Made by a program: the position numbers and the translations under genes. Positions 42,278-51,464 of a stretch of 64,000 nucleotides of DNA are shown piece after piece. The notes beneath the pieces were generated by a model. It saw only the letters and a list, made by a program, of their open reading frames with translations. It searched no databases and was not told the origin of the DNA. Source of the stretch: [Synechococcus] sp. NIES-970 (lineage in GTDB: Bacteria; Cyanobacteriota; Cyanobacteriia; Cyanobacteriales; MRBY01); contig AP017959.1 in assembly GCA_002356215.1 (NCBI GenBank), positions 124,001 through 188,000 on the forward strand, given 5' to 3'. Every line of letters begins with the position of its first letter. The stretch's first letter is position 1.

Positions 42278-44131
42278 ATGATTCACGACGACAACAGAAG
42301 TAACTATTCCGGGAATCGCCCTTTCTATGACGTATTCAATGCACGGATGTCCCGCCGGAGCATGCTCCAAAAGAGTATGATGCTTTCCGCCGCTGGTTTT
42401 GTCGGGGCGATCGCCGGGAATAGCCTCCTTAAGCCCAGCACCGCCGCTACCCCCAACGCAGCGGCGGCCCAAATTGCCCAACGGAGTGGGAGCCCGCTTC
42501 TGGGCTTTAATGCCGTCACCCTGGCCCAAGGCAATGGCCCTGTACCAAGCATTTCTAGCGACTATCAATACCAAGTACTCATTCCCTGGGGAACGCCCAT
42601 CGAACCCGGCGGCCCAGAATACAACGGTGATCCCAATACCCGCCCCACCGCCGCCGAACAAGAACAACAAATCGGTATCGGCCATGACGGGATGTGGTTT
42701 TTCCCCCTTGGGAACAATAATGACCATGGGTTACTCGCCATTAACCACGAGTACGGCACGAACCAGCATGTCTTAGGTAAAGCAGCCCCCGCCAGCCTCG
42801 AAGATGTACGCCTTTCCCAACATGCCCATGGTGCCTCTGTTGTCGAAATCAAAAAAAATAACAGTGGCGTTTGGGAAGTGGTGCGCAGTAACTATGCCCG
42901 CCGCATCCATGTAAATACCCCCGTCAGCTTTAGCGGCCCCGCTGCCAATCACACCCTCTTGCAAACAGCAGCAGGGAATGCCCCTAAGGGGATTGTGAAT
43001 AACTGCGCCAATGGCCATACCCCCTGGGGAACTTATCTCACCTGTGAGGAAAATTTCAATACCTATTTTGGGGCCACTGGCACTTGGACGCCTAGCGAAG
43101 CCCAGGCCCGCTACGGCATTGCCAATAGTTCTCGCTATGGCTGGGAAAACTATGATGAGCGTTTCGACCTGTCGAAGGCTGCCTACAAAAATGAAGAACA
43201 TCGTTTTGGGTGGGTCGTCGAAATTGACCCGATGAACCCCAACCAGACCCCTGTTAAACGCACTGCTCTGGGACGCTTTAAGCATGAAGGGGCAGAAATT
43301 GTCGTGGGTCGTGGTGGCCGGGTTGTTTGCTACATGGGCGACGACGAAGGCTTTGACTATATTTACAAGTTTGTATCGGCGGATAACTGGCAGTCGATGC
43401 GCGCCCGGGGAATCAGCCCCCTCGACGAAGGGCAGCTGTATGTGGCCAAATTTAATGATGATGGTTCTGGGGAATGGTTACCCCTGAGCATGGATAACCC
43501 AGCTCTCCAGGGACAATTTAATGATCAAGGGGAAATTCTTGTGTATGCTCGCTTGGCAGCGGATGCAGCCGGAGCAACACCGATGGATCGCCCGGAATGG
43601 ATTACTGTCGGTACCGGCGAGAATGTCTATTGTGCCCTCACCAACAACAGTCGGCGTACAGAAGCCGACGCTGCTAATCCTTTAGCACCCAACCCTGATG
43701 GCCATATTGTCCGCTGGCGGGATAGCGATCGCCATGTGGGAACAACTTTCACCTGGGACATTTTTGCGATCGCCCAAGATACCCACGGCACTGAGGAATC
43801 CTTTGCCTCCCCCGATGGATTGTGGGCAGATCCCGATGGTCGCCTCTTTATTCAAACCGATGGCGCCCAGAAAGATGGCTTAAACGATCAAATGTTGGTA
43901 GCTGACACCAACACCAAAGAAATTCGTCGTTTGTTCACTGGGGTAACAGACTGTGAAGTCACGGGTGTCACAGTAACTCCAGACCGACGGACAATGCTGA
44001 TCAATATCCAGCACCCTGGAGATGGTAATCCAAACACAACGAATTTTCCGGCACCCCAGGGCAGTGGTTTAGTTCCCCGGGATAGCACCATTGTGATCAC
44101 CCGCAAGGATGGGGGAATTATCGGCTCCTAA
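42278..44131 (+). CDS. phoX: PhoX-type (DUF839) secreted alkaline phosphatase
   Basis: 617 residues. A twin-arginine signal (MSRRSMLQKSMMLSAAGFVGAIAG) begins at residue ~24, so it is exported folded. The DUF839 body has SSDYQYQVLIPWGTPI, NNDHGLLAINHEYG, NGHTPWGTYLTCEENFNTYFG, RFKHEGAEIVVGRGGRVVCYMGDDEGFDYIYKFV and the C-terminal FASPDGLWADPDGRLFIQTDGA. PhoX enzymes are calcium/iron-dependent and release phosphate from organic phosphomonoesters in the periplasm. The Pho box upstream fits induction by phosphate starvation. A terminator follows the stop. Confidence 0.9.
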   Translation: MIHDDNRSNYSGNRPFYDVFNARMSRRSMLQKSMMLSAAGFVGAIAGNSLLKPSTAATPNAAAAQIAQRSGSPLLGFNAVTLAQGNGPVPSISSDYQYQVLIPWGTPIEPGGPEYNGDPNTRPTAAEQEQQIGIGHDGMWFFPLGNNNDHGLLAINHEYGTNQHVLGKAAPASLEDVRLSQHAHGASVVEIKKNNSGVWEVVRSNYARRIHVNTPVSFSGPAANHTLLQTAAGNAPKGIVNNCANGHTPWGTYLTCEENFNTYFGATGTWTPSEAQARYGIANSSRYGWENYDERFDLSKAAYKNEEHRFGWVVEIDPMNPNQTPVKRTALGRFKHEGAEIVVGRGGRVVCYMGDDEGFDYIYKFVSADNWQSMRARGISPLDEGQLYVAKFNDDGSGEWLPLSMDNPALQGQFNDQGEILVYARLAADAAGATPMDRPEWITVGTGENVYCALTNNSRRTEADAANPLAPNPDGHIVRWRDSDRHVGTTFTWDIFAIAQDTHGTEESFASPDGLWADPDGRLFIQTDGAQKDGLNDQMLVADTNTKEIRRLFTGVTDCEVTGVTVTPDRRTMLINIQHPGDGNPNTTNFPAPQGSGLVPRDSTIVITRKDGGIIGS

Positions 44132-44146
44132 AAATGACGTTGAAGC

Positions 44147-44188
44147 AAAAAGTTACTCTAAGCATGTAGTTTAGGGTAACTTTTTTTT
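44147..44188 (+). terminator. terminator after phoX
   Basis: AAAAAGTTACTCTAA and TTTAGGGTAACTTTTT form a stem with one mismatch, followed by further T. It starts 16 bases after the phoX stop. Confidence 0.8.
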
Positions 44189-44216
44189 CTGCTGTCAAAT
44201 GCGCCTCATCCAGAAC

Positions 44217-47200
44217 CTAGGATGCTTCCGGGGTGGGAAGCTCAAAGGTGAGCTGTACATAGTTTGATTCTTCTTGATGGCGGGTACGCTGGAGTTTAGC
44301 GAGATACTTTTGGCAATCTTCCTGCCAGAAAGCAGAGGTGCCCGGGCAATTTTGATCCGTTTGCAACCAGTGTTGGAAGACGCTTTGCCGTTGATCTTCG
44401 GGTTGCTGAATATGGTAAATGCGGGTGCGTTTTTTCTGGATTGTCGTGATCTTGGTATATTTCAGCTCAAGGCCCAACAACTCCAAGAAGCGCCGCAAAA
44501 TCATGATCGGGGTGGAATTTTTCGCGAGGCCAATGCCCACAGTGGTTTTGATGGCTTCGCGGTTTTCGAGGGCGATCGCCGCCAGGTGTTGCATTTCTGG
44601 ATCTAAGTTATGGAGGGGCCGCTTACTTTGGGCAAGGAGGGTGGTGATGCCGAGAATTTCCATGGTGCCGATCATGGCCCCCAGTTGGGAATGGTTAAAG
44701 TCCGGCTGGAAAATTTGGCCACTACCCTGCTGCATCAAGTGGGTGGCAATGAGGGCATCCCGGTCGGCCAGGTAGGGGCGGCCCACCGTGAGGAAATAAT
44801 GGCGGCGTAATTTTTGGTACCACTGGTCATCATCCTTGGCGACGAGGGCGGCGGTGACGGGCAGGTTGTAGCGCTTTTGGAGTTCGTATTTGCGTAACTG
44901 TTGCTTTTCTGGGGCGGTTTTGACCAGTTTTTTCTTGAGGCGCTGATATTCTTTGATACTCAAGGGTGCGGCCTGGGCGATCGCCAGACATTCTGCTTGG
45001 TAGTTGGTGTCACGGATCGCATTGATCACCGAAGTGAGTTGATTATCCGGTTGTGTTGGGGTGGTCGTGACCTTGCGCCGCTTGGGGACGGCCACCAGTT
45101 GATGGCCTTCCCGTTGCAAGTGGGCCAGTACCGCCTCCCGGTAGTTCACCATCCCGGCGTTAATCCGTACGGCAAACTTCGCCCAGCAGAGGAGTGATTC
45201 TGCCTGAAAGTCCGTATCTAGGTCATCAAGGGCGATGAAATCCGACTGTTGTAAGAGGCGGATATTGGTTTGGGTCAAGCGCTGGCTAGAGGTGAGCAAA
45301 GCTGGAATCGAGGCGGCGCCATTCCCCACGGTATTAAAGCCATATTTAGCCACCCATAGATGGCGGGGGACATTTTCCCGCACCCGGCTCAAGGCTTGGC
45401 AAATGGAGTTTACCGCCTGCACGCCCTGGGCGATCGCCCACACCGAACTAAAGTGCCCCTTGAGGTCGAGGCTGATACCCGTTTCCACCGCTGGACTGGC
45501 TAAAACCACATCATATTGGGCGAGGGTTTGGTTAATGATCCCCATCGCCCCGTAGGCAGGATGGTTGGGGTCGGCGAGGGATTCGGCATCGAGACGGAGA
45601 ATTTTGTGGTCGGGAAATTGGTTCTTGAGATAAATTTCGAGGGTCGAAGTGCTCCACTGGCTCTTGAGCTTTTGGGCTGATAGACAGATAAAGGGCTTGC
45701 CCCCCGCTTGGATATGTTGCACCAAGTCTTTCAGCAAACGTTTGGGGGTGCCATCGGGGTAGTGGTTAAGGGTGTAATGGTTACTAGCATCTGCCTGCCA
45801 GGTATTTTCAATGAGATAGGGTTGAATTTTTTGGCCCCCGAGGGTGAGCAGATAGTCGATGGACACATCGCTTAAATCGGCATCACTGATATAAATTTGC
45901 CCTTCCCCAGCAAATACATTTTGGAGTAAATGCTTGAGGCTCTGGAGGATATTGACCCGGTTGTCCCGGCAGGTGCTGGAGTTGAGGCCATGCCAGAGGA
46001 CTTGCTCCACTTCATCGAAAATAATCAGAGCGTCGCCCCAATGGTGGGGGTTAAAGCGGGCCTGGGATTTTCCGTGGAGAGAATCGATACAGAGGCCGTA
46101 GCCATTAATTTTGAGGTTGGGTTCCTTGGAGCGGTCTTTGCCCCGGGGAAGATCCCGGATGTAGTCGAGGCCGAAGCGTTGACAAAGTTCTTCCACCAGG
46201 CGGATCCGGTGGCCAATGACGAGGACAGGCTGTTGTCTGGCGATCGCCCCAGCGACCACTGATTCGAGCCAACGGGTTTTCCCTGTCCCTTTGGGGGATT
46301 TGAGGGCGACTAATTTCGCTTCGGGGGGAATGGTCAGTTGTTCTGGGAGATAGCGTTGGTTAAGGCTTTGGTGGCGGGGATAGGTGAGCTGTTCTAGGCT
46401 TTGGGCTTTCCAAAGATCGAGGCTCAGGGCGTTTTGAAAAGCCACCTCAAAAGCCGCCTGGCCTTGGTTGGCGATCAGATCATCAACCCCTTTACCCAGC
46501 TTGCTTTCCCAGGTGATCACCTTGACCGGACAACCCGCTTGCTTGAGGAGATAACCTGTTTTGCGAATGGCACTGCGGACGGCGCGCACGGTATTCGGTT
46601 TTTCGTCCTGGTCAAAGGCAAGATAAATTTCCCGTTGCCCCCGGATTAACTTTTTTAATTGGGGGATCAGTTGGGATTGGCCGATGCGATTGCCCCATTC
46701 ATCCTTGGGCGTCCGAAATGCCCCGAAAATTCCCGGCAAGGCGATCGCTCCATAGCCCCCACTCAGGAGCGCCCCAGCTTTTTTTGCGCCTTCGGTAATG
46801 ATCAGCGGGATTTGGGGGTGCTCCTTGAGCCATTGCCAAAAGCCCCCATCAGGCTGGGTGTCGTCCCATTCTTCCTGATCAAACTCAATGTGATGACGCC
46901 GGGCAACCTGTTCCCACACATGGAGGGGGACCCGCAGGGCAAAAACACCTGTGCTGGTTTTGGGGGGATGTTCGTATTTGATTGCCTTGCCTTTTTCGGG
47001 ATTAAAGCGGGGTTGCTCCGGTTTAAAGCAGCCCCAAAGATCTTCTTTTCCAGTGAGAATGTCAACCCCAGAACACCACCAGCCCCCCGCTTCCGTGTGC
47101 TGGTAGCGCTGCAAATAGCTATCTCCAAGGCGACCATCATTACGGCGGGGCAACGCGTCTGAGTAGAGCAAATAGTCCAGGGGGCGATCGCCCTCAAGGG

Positions 47201-47267
47201 AAATAACATTCAGTTGGATGAGTTCAGGATCAACACAGCTCTGCTGCCATTCTTGAACATAATCCAT
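44217..47267 (-). CDS. plasmid-type replication protein (CyRepA1-like primase-helicase)
   Basis: 1016 residues from the ATG at 47267. An in-frame GTG at 47276 forms part of the ribosome binding site GAGGTG (47274-47279), so the ATG is the start. Numbered from that GTG: the N-terminal part has a TOPRIM-like/DUF3854 core with E162 in ITEGAKKAG, FDQDEK at 221-226 and GKGVDDL at ~261-267. A helicase core follows: Walker A SPKGTGKT (327-334), Walker B IIFDEVEQ (418-425), then VVLASPAVETGISLDL and the arginine-finger region QALSRVRENVPRH. The layout matches the cyanobacterial plasmid replication proteins called CyRepA1. It sits here on the chromosome with normal HIP1 density (six octamers), so it is a long-term resident. 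No partition or transposase gene is adjacent. Confidence 0.8.
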   Translation of the reverse strand: MDYVQEWQQSCVDPELIQLNVISLEGDRPLDYLLYSDALPRRNDGRLGDSYLQRYQHTEAGGWWCSGVDILTGKEDLWGCFKPEQPRFNPEKGKAIKYEHPPKTSTGVFALRVPLHVWEQVARRHHIEFDQEEWDDTQPDGGFWQWLKEHPQIPLIITEGAKKAGALLSGGYGAIALPGIFGAFRTPKDEWGNRIGQSQLIPQLKKLIRGQREIYLAFDQDEKPNTVRAVRSAIRKTGYLLKQAGCPVKVITWESKLGKGVDDLIANQGQAAFEVAFQNALSLDLWKAQSLEQLTYPRHQSLNQRYLPEQLTIPPEAKLVALKSPKGTGKTRWLESVVAGAIARQQPVLVIGHRIRLVEELCQRFGLDYIRDLPRGKDRSKEPNLKINGYGLCIDSLHGKSQARFNPHHWGDALIIFDEVEQVLWHGLNSSTCRDNRVNILQSLKHLLQNVFAGEGQIYISDADLSDVSIDYLLTLGGQKIQPYLIENTWQADASNHYTLNHYPDGTPKRLLKDLVQHIQAGGKPFICLSAQKLKSQWSTSTLEIYLKNQFPDHKILRLDAESLADPNHPAYGAMGIINQTLAQYDVVLASPAVETGISLDLKGHFSSVWAIAQGVQAVNSICQALSRVRENVPRHLWVAKYGFNTVGNGAASIPALLTSSQRLTQTNIRLLQQSDFIALDDLDTDFQAESLLCWAKFAVRINAGMVNYREAVLAHLQREGHQLVAVPKRRKVTTTPTQPDNQLTSVINAIRDTNYQAECLAIAQAAPLSIKEYQRLKKKLVKTAPEKQQLRKYELQKRYNLPVTAALVAKDDDQWYQKLRRHYFLTVGRPYLADRDALIATHLMQQGSGQIFQPDFNHSQLGAMIGTMEILGITTLLAQSKRPLHNLDPEMQHLAAIALENREAIKTTVGIGLAKNSTPIMILRRFLELLGLELKYTKITTIQKKRTRIYHIQQPEDQRQSVFQHWLQTDQNCPGTSAFWQEDCQKYLAKLQRTRHQEESNYVQLTFELPTPEAS

Positions 47268-47284
47268 GGGGTGCACCTCAGACG

Positions 47285-47325
47285 CTAGATGTAGGGTAAC
47301 TAAGCATACTCTACTCTATATCTAG
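47285..47325. repeat. 14-bp inverted repeat upstream of the replication gene
   Basis: CTAGATGTAGGGTA (47285-47298) and TACTCTATATCTAG (47312-47325) match in 12 of 14 positions as an inverted repeat around a 13-base spacer. It starts 18 bases upstream of the replication gene's start codon. It could be an operator for autoregulation, or an origin element. The spacer holds TAAGCAT, and the right half repeats ACTCT. Confidence 0.65.
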
Positions 47326-47452
47326 TGCGCAACTTTATTTTTAGAAAAATATTAGGAGGGATAATCAATCCCTAAGAAGCCCATGATCACGATGGCGATC
47401 GCCGCCGAAACAAGATTTGTAACGGGCAAGTCAAGGGGTCACAATCTTGCTT

Positions 47453-48775
47453 TTAGCTACCTTGGGTTGTGGCGTTTGGTGTCGTATTCGCCTGGGTTTT
47501 GGGGATTACAATCGTGCCAGTACGCAGCTGTTCGTCCAGTAGTTGAATCGCTCTGGCATACTGCGGGTCAGCCATTGTACCAATTTTTGTGCGATCATCT
47601 TGCAAACTTTCTTGGGTGGCTTCATCAAGTTCTACAACAAAATCTGGAGCGATCCCTTCTTTATTGATGTCGCGGCCAGAGGGCGTTAAATATTTCGCAA
47701 CCGTCACGGCAACCCCCGAATCATCACCCAGACGGCGCACCGATTGAACCAGCCCTTTCCCAAAGGTTTGGGTACCGACAAGCACGGCCCGTTCATTGTC
47801 TTGCAGTGCCCCAGACAAAATTTCACTGGCACTAGCTGACCCCCCATCGACCAGGACGATCAACGGTTTATCGGTGAGCGCTTTGCCATTGCTGGCTTCC
47901 TGACGGTCTACTTCCCCAACCCGATTGACTGTGGAGACAATCCCACCTCCATCGAGCCACATTTGGGCAATGTCAATGCTGGCGTAGAGCAGCCCCCCTG
48001 GGTTAGAGCGTAGATCTAGCACATAGGCATCCACACTTTGAGACTCGAGGTCAACGATCGCCTCGCGCATTTCCTCTGTGGCCTGGGCGCTAAATTGGGT
48101 CAGACGAATGTAACCGATATCTCCAATTGGGCTTTCATCAACCCTGGCGCGCACCGGATGGATCTGAATCACTTCTCGAACGATAGTAAACTCCATTTGG
48201 CGATCGCCCCGGCGAATCTGGAGCACCACCTCTGTACCCCGTTGCCCCCGGATAAGATTCACCACATCGTTGAGTTCCATATCTGCGGTAGGCTGATCAT
48301 CAACAGCGAGGATCACATCCTGGGCCATGATCCCCGCATCAAAAGCCGGGGTCTCTTCAATGGGAGCAATGACCACCACCTCATCTGTGTCGCGATCCTT
48401 CGCGATTTGGATCCCGACCCCCGTCAATTCCCCGGAGGTGTCTACCTGTAAATTCTCAAATTCTTGGGGTGGCATAAAGCGCGTGTAGGGATCCCCCAGG
48501 AGAGCCAACATTTCTCGAATCGCTTCATAAGCTTCATCGGTGCTGGCATAGTCTTGATTTAAAAACTCTTGCCGTACCTGACGCCAGTCATTTTGATTAA
48601 ACGTCGCATCAACATACTCTCTGTTAATGACATACCAAACCTCGTCTAAAATTTCCTTTGGACTGTCCTTGAGGTAGGCCTGGCTTTTCGAATAGTGGAG
48701 CCCTGCCCCTGTGACTGCCACAGTGGTTAACACTAGAGCTGTTGCACCGAGTACAAAGGGTTTAGAGTTTGACAT
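47453..48775 (-). CDS. C-terminal processing protease (S41/Ctp family)
   Basis: 440 residues. An N-terminal signal or anchor segment (~8-26, VLGATALVLTTVAVTGAGL), a PDZ domain (~125-205: LTGVGIQIAKDRDTDEVVVIAPIEETPAFDAGI), and the protease domain with LDLRSNPGGLLYASIDIAQMWL, the catalytic Ser in LVDGGSASASEILSGALQD and the Lys in GTQTFGKGLVQ. It is of the tail-specific protease group; cyanobacteria have three paralogues, one of which (CtpA) matures D1 of photosystem II. I cannot tell which this is. Exported to the periplasm or lumen. A weak hairpin lies between its stop and the replication gene. Confidence 0.87.
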   Translation of the reverse strand: MSNSKPFVLGATALVLTTVAVTGAGLHYSKSQAYLKDSPKEILDEVWYVINREYVDATFNQNDWRQVRQEFLNQDYASTDEAYEAIREMLALLGDPYTRFMPPQEFENLQVDTSGELTGVGIQIAKDRDTDEVVVIAPIEETPAFDAGIMAQDVILAVDDQPTADMELNDVVNLIRGQRGTEVVLQIRRGDRQMEFTIVREVIQIHPVRARVDESPIGDIGYIRLTQFSAQATEEMREAIVDLESQSVDAYVLDLRSNPGGLLYASIDIAQMWLDGGGIVSTVNRVGEVDRQEASNGKALTDKPLIVLVDGGSASASEILSGALQDNERAVLVGTQTFGKGLVQSVRRLGDDSGVAVTVAKYLTPSGRDINKEGIAPDFVVELDEATQESLQDDRTKIGTMADPQYARAIQLLDEQLRTGTIVIPKTQANTTPNATTQGS

Positions 48776-48985
48776 GGAAGCTTTAGGTAGTTTTTGAACA
48801 GAGACTGCATTAACAAATTAGTACGACAATCCCTATCCCTATGCTAATGCAGCAAACTTAAAATCGGGAAGGGAAAGGCAGATTTCCTCAACCCCTCCCA
48901 AAGTATCACTTCGAGCTTCAGTCAACCCTGTATAACTGCTGCAAGCAAGTCTATTTGGTCATATTTTCGGCCCCTCAGCAGTTAG

Positions 48986-50089
48986 TCAAAGGAGGCCCGG
49001 AACAGCGGGATGGAAGAAAAAGGCCAAGCTTAAGACGGCGTAGGTTGCCAGTAATAAACTCCCTTCTAACCAGTTGGAATTGCCGTCGGAACTAATGGAA
49101 TTGGCAATGAGTACCGCTACGGCTACAGCCACTAATTCAAAGGGGTTGAAATCAAGATCCATTGGTTGCCCAATAACCCAGCCGGCAATCACCAGTACTG
49201 GGGCCACAAATAGGGCAATCTGCAAACTGGAGCCCATCGCGACGGACACAGATAAATCCATTTTGTCTTTCATAGCGACAGTGACAGCAGTGGCGTGTTC
49301 TGCGGCATTACCAATGATCGGTAGAAGAATTACCCCGGTGAATAGAGGACTCAGGCCAAGGCTTACGGTAGCTTCTTCGAGGGAACCAACCAGCAGCTCT
49401 GATTCAATGGCGACGGCGAGGGTCACCACCAGTAAAACGCCAACCCAAAACCACAGATTAACTTTGGCTTTTGCTTCTTCTTCTGTTTCGCCTTCTTCTT
49501 CGACTTCTGCAATCCCCACATCATATAGATATGAGTGAGTTTTCATGGAAAAAAGTAGGGTAAGGCCATAAACGAGGATCAAGACGATCGCCACGGCCAC
49601 AGAGAGATTTTGTAGGGTCGATTCACCGATGCCAGTAGAGGTATATTCTACGGCGGTGGGAATCAAGATGGCGATCACGGCCAGGTTCATGGAAGATGCA
49701 TTTAGACGGGCGGCGGTGGGTTGAAAGTCTTGTTCTTTAAATTTCAGGCCCCCCAGAAGCATCGCAAAGCCCATGACCAACAGCAGGTTACTAATAATTG
49801 ACCCGGTAATCGTCGCTTTGACAACGTCCACTAAGCCTGATTTGAGGGCGACAAAGGCCAGGATTAATTCGGTGGCATTTCCAAAGGTGGCATTTAACAA
49901 CCCCCCCAGGTTGGGGCCGACCACCACGGCAATTTCTTCGGTGGCTTCCCCCATGAAAGCAGCCAAGGGAATAATGCCGATCGCCGCTGTGCAGAACACA
50001 GTAACAGGATTCCATTCGAGAACATGGCCGGCGATGGAAATGGGGATAAACACCAGCAGAGCTAAGAAAAAGGTATTTTTGTTGAGCAT
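48986..50089 (-). CDS. cax: Ca2+/H+ antiporter of the CAX family
   Basis: 367 residues with about 11 membrane helices in two similar halves. The first repeat carries GEATEEIAVVVGPNLGGLLNATFGNATELILAFVALKSG, and the second carries PIIGNAAEHATAVTVAMKDKMDLSVSVAMGSSLQIALFVAP. These GNxxE motifs form the cation site. An acidic loop (EVEEEGETEEEAKAK) joins the halves. It exchanges cytoplasmic Ca2+ for H+; the Synechocystis homologue supports salt tolerance. Confidence 0.92.
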   Translation of the reverse strand: MLNKNTFFLALLVFIPISIAGHVLEWNPVTVFCTAAIGIIPLAAFMGEATEEIAVVVGPNLGGLLNATFGNATELILAFVALKSGLVDVVKATITGSIISNLLLVMGFAMLLGGLKFKEQDFQPTAARLNASSMNLAVIAILIPTAVEYTSTGIGESTLQNLSVAVAIVLILVYGLTLLFSMKTHSYLYDVGIAEVEEEGETEEEAKAKVNLWFWVGVLLVVTLAVAIESELLVGSLEEATVSLGLSPLFTGVILLPIIGNAAEHATAVTVAMKDKMDLSVSVAMGSSLQIALFVAPVLVIAGWVIGQPMDLDFNPFELVAVAVAVLIANSISSDGNSNWLEGSLLLATYAVLSLAFFFHPAVPGLL

Positions 50090-50204
50090 AGGAACGTAAA
50101 GGTTGCGCTAATGCTCTCAATATAGATGCAGAACTCTGGGAAGAATGCGCCTGTTTAGAGAGATTTACTACTGGGGGGCGATCGCCTTTTTCCCGAATTT
50201 ATTT

Positions 50205-51383
50205 TCAGCTCTGGGAAAGACGCTTAACGGCAGTCGATCCCAGCAGTTTATCGGTTTCCTGGAGATATTGGGGGATGACCTTGCGGTGGGGACTGAGGCG
50301 CAGGGCATTGCGCAGATCCATTTCTGCTAACTTGTCGGCCTTTTGCCCTGCAAACCAATGACCGCCGTTGCCCATTAGGTTATAGCGGGCTTTGCCGTAT
50401 TCAATCATGTCGTAGGCGATCGCCAAATTTCTCAACCACAAAATCACAGGGATATTGATCTCACCCGGGGTTTGGTCATAGGTCGGTAGGCCCACTTTCC
50501 AGGTTTTGGCCCAATCTTCCCCCAGGGAGGCGATCGCCTGATTTTCAAGTCTCGCGAGAATCTCTGGCAAAATTTCATCGGCCTGATCCAACAGGGTCAG
50601 GGTTTCTAAATGTTGATCAAAATCCGATGGCCGGGCCGCGCCTATGCTCAGGGTATGAATTTGGGGGTGGGACAGACAGAATAGATCATTAAAAACCATC
50701 GGGTGGAGCGGCGCACAGAGCTCCACTAACTTTTGGGGTGGGTTGTAGAGATGCCCGCCCTTATCTGAGGGGCTAATGATAAAGACGCCCATGTCCTGCC
50801 GAGTTGCCGCCTCGATCGCCCGCCAGTTGTCCTGATTGATCCAATACCAGTGCAAATTCACATAGTCCATCGTCCCCGTTTCAATAGCTTTGATAATCAA
50901 GTCCGTGGGGGCATGGGTCGAAAAACCAATGTTGCGAATCCGTCCTTGTCGCTGCAAATCCTGGGCCACCTCAAGGCAACCCCGCTTAAAGGCGAAGTCA
51001 TAAATTTCCTGATTATTAATGCCATGCAGCCCGAAAAGATCAACATAATCTACCTGTAGATAATCCAGGGATTTTTCAATTTCGCGGCGAAATGCTTCGG
51101 GATCAGCTTTGGGGGAAACCTTCGTCTGGATAATGAGATCTTCTCGCTTAAATTGAGACAACACCCAGCCCAACTGCATTTCCGAGGTGCCGTAACCCCG
51201 CGCTGTCTCGATATGGTTGATGCCCAGTTCAAGCGATCGCCTGATCGTTGCCGCCAGATTATGTTGATTTTCAGCGGGGATTTTATTCGGGTCTTGGTCT
51301 TGCCATTTGAACTGATAGCGCATTCCCCCGCAGGAAAAGACGGGCATTTGCAGTTCGGTACGACCAAAACGACGATATTGCAT
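50205..51383 (-). CDS. aldo/keto-reductase family protein
   Basis: 392 residues. MQYRRFGRTELQMPVFSCGGMRYQF and ELGINHIETARGYGTSEMQLGWVLSQF are the NADPH-dependent aldo/keto reductase N-terminal half with the catalytic Tyr in ARGYG. LDYLQVDYVDLFGLHG and GRIRNIGFSTHA follow. The C-terminal ~110 residues are extended (ARYNLMGNGGHWFAGQKADKLAEMDLRNALRLSPHRKVIPQYLQE). Many relatives end in a ferredoxin-like Cys cluster; this one has no such Cys pair. Substrate unknown. Confidence 0.85.
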   Translation of the reverse strand: MQYRRFGRTELQMPVFSCGGMRYQFKWQDQDPNKIPAENQHNLAATIRRSLELGINHIETARGYGTSEMQLGWVLSQFKREDLIIQTKVSPKADPEAFRREIEKSLDYLQVDYVDLFGLHGINNQEIYDFAFKRGCLEVAQDLQRQGRIRNIGFSTHAPTDLIIKAIETGTMDYVNLHWYWINQDNWRAIEAATRQDMGVFIISPSDKGGHLYNPPQKLVELCAPLHPMVFNDLFCLSHPQIHTLSIGAARPSDFDQHLETLTLLDQADEILPEILARLENQAIASLGEDWAKTWKVGLPTYDQTPGEINIPVILWLRNLAIAYDMIEYGKARYNLMGNGGHWFAGQKADKLAEMDLRNALRLSPHRKVIPQYLQETDKLLGSTAVKRLSQS

Positions 51384-51464
51384 GGATCTCAGGCTTACTT
51401 ATCAATTCCTACAGAGTTGACATTGTAAACAACTTTTTACGCGACAGGCTGCGTCTCAAGGTTA

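Noticed and set aside
47267-47276. GTG at 47276 as the start of the replication gene
   Set aside because: It is part of the Shine-Dalgarno GAGGTG for the ATG at 47267.
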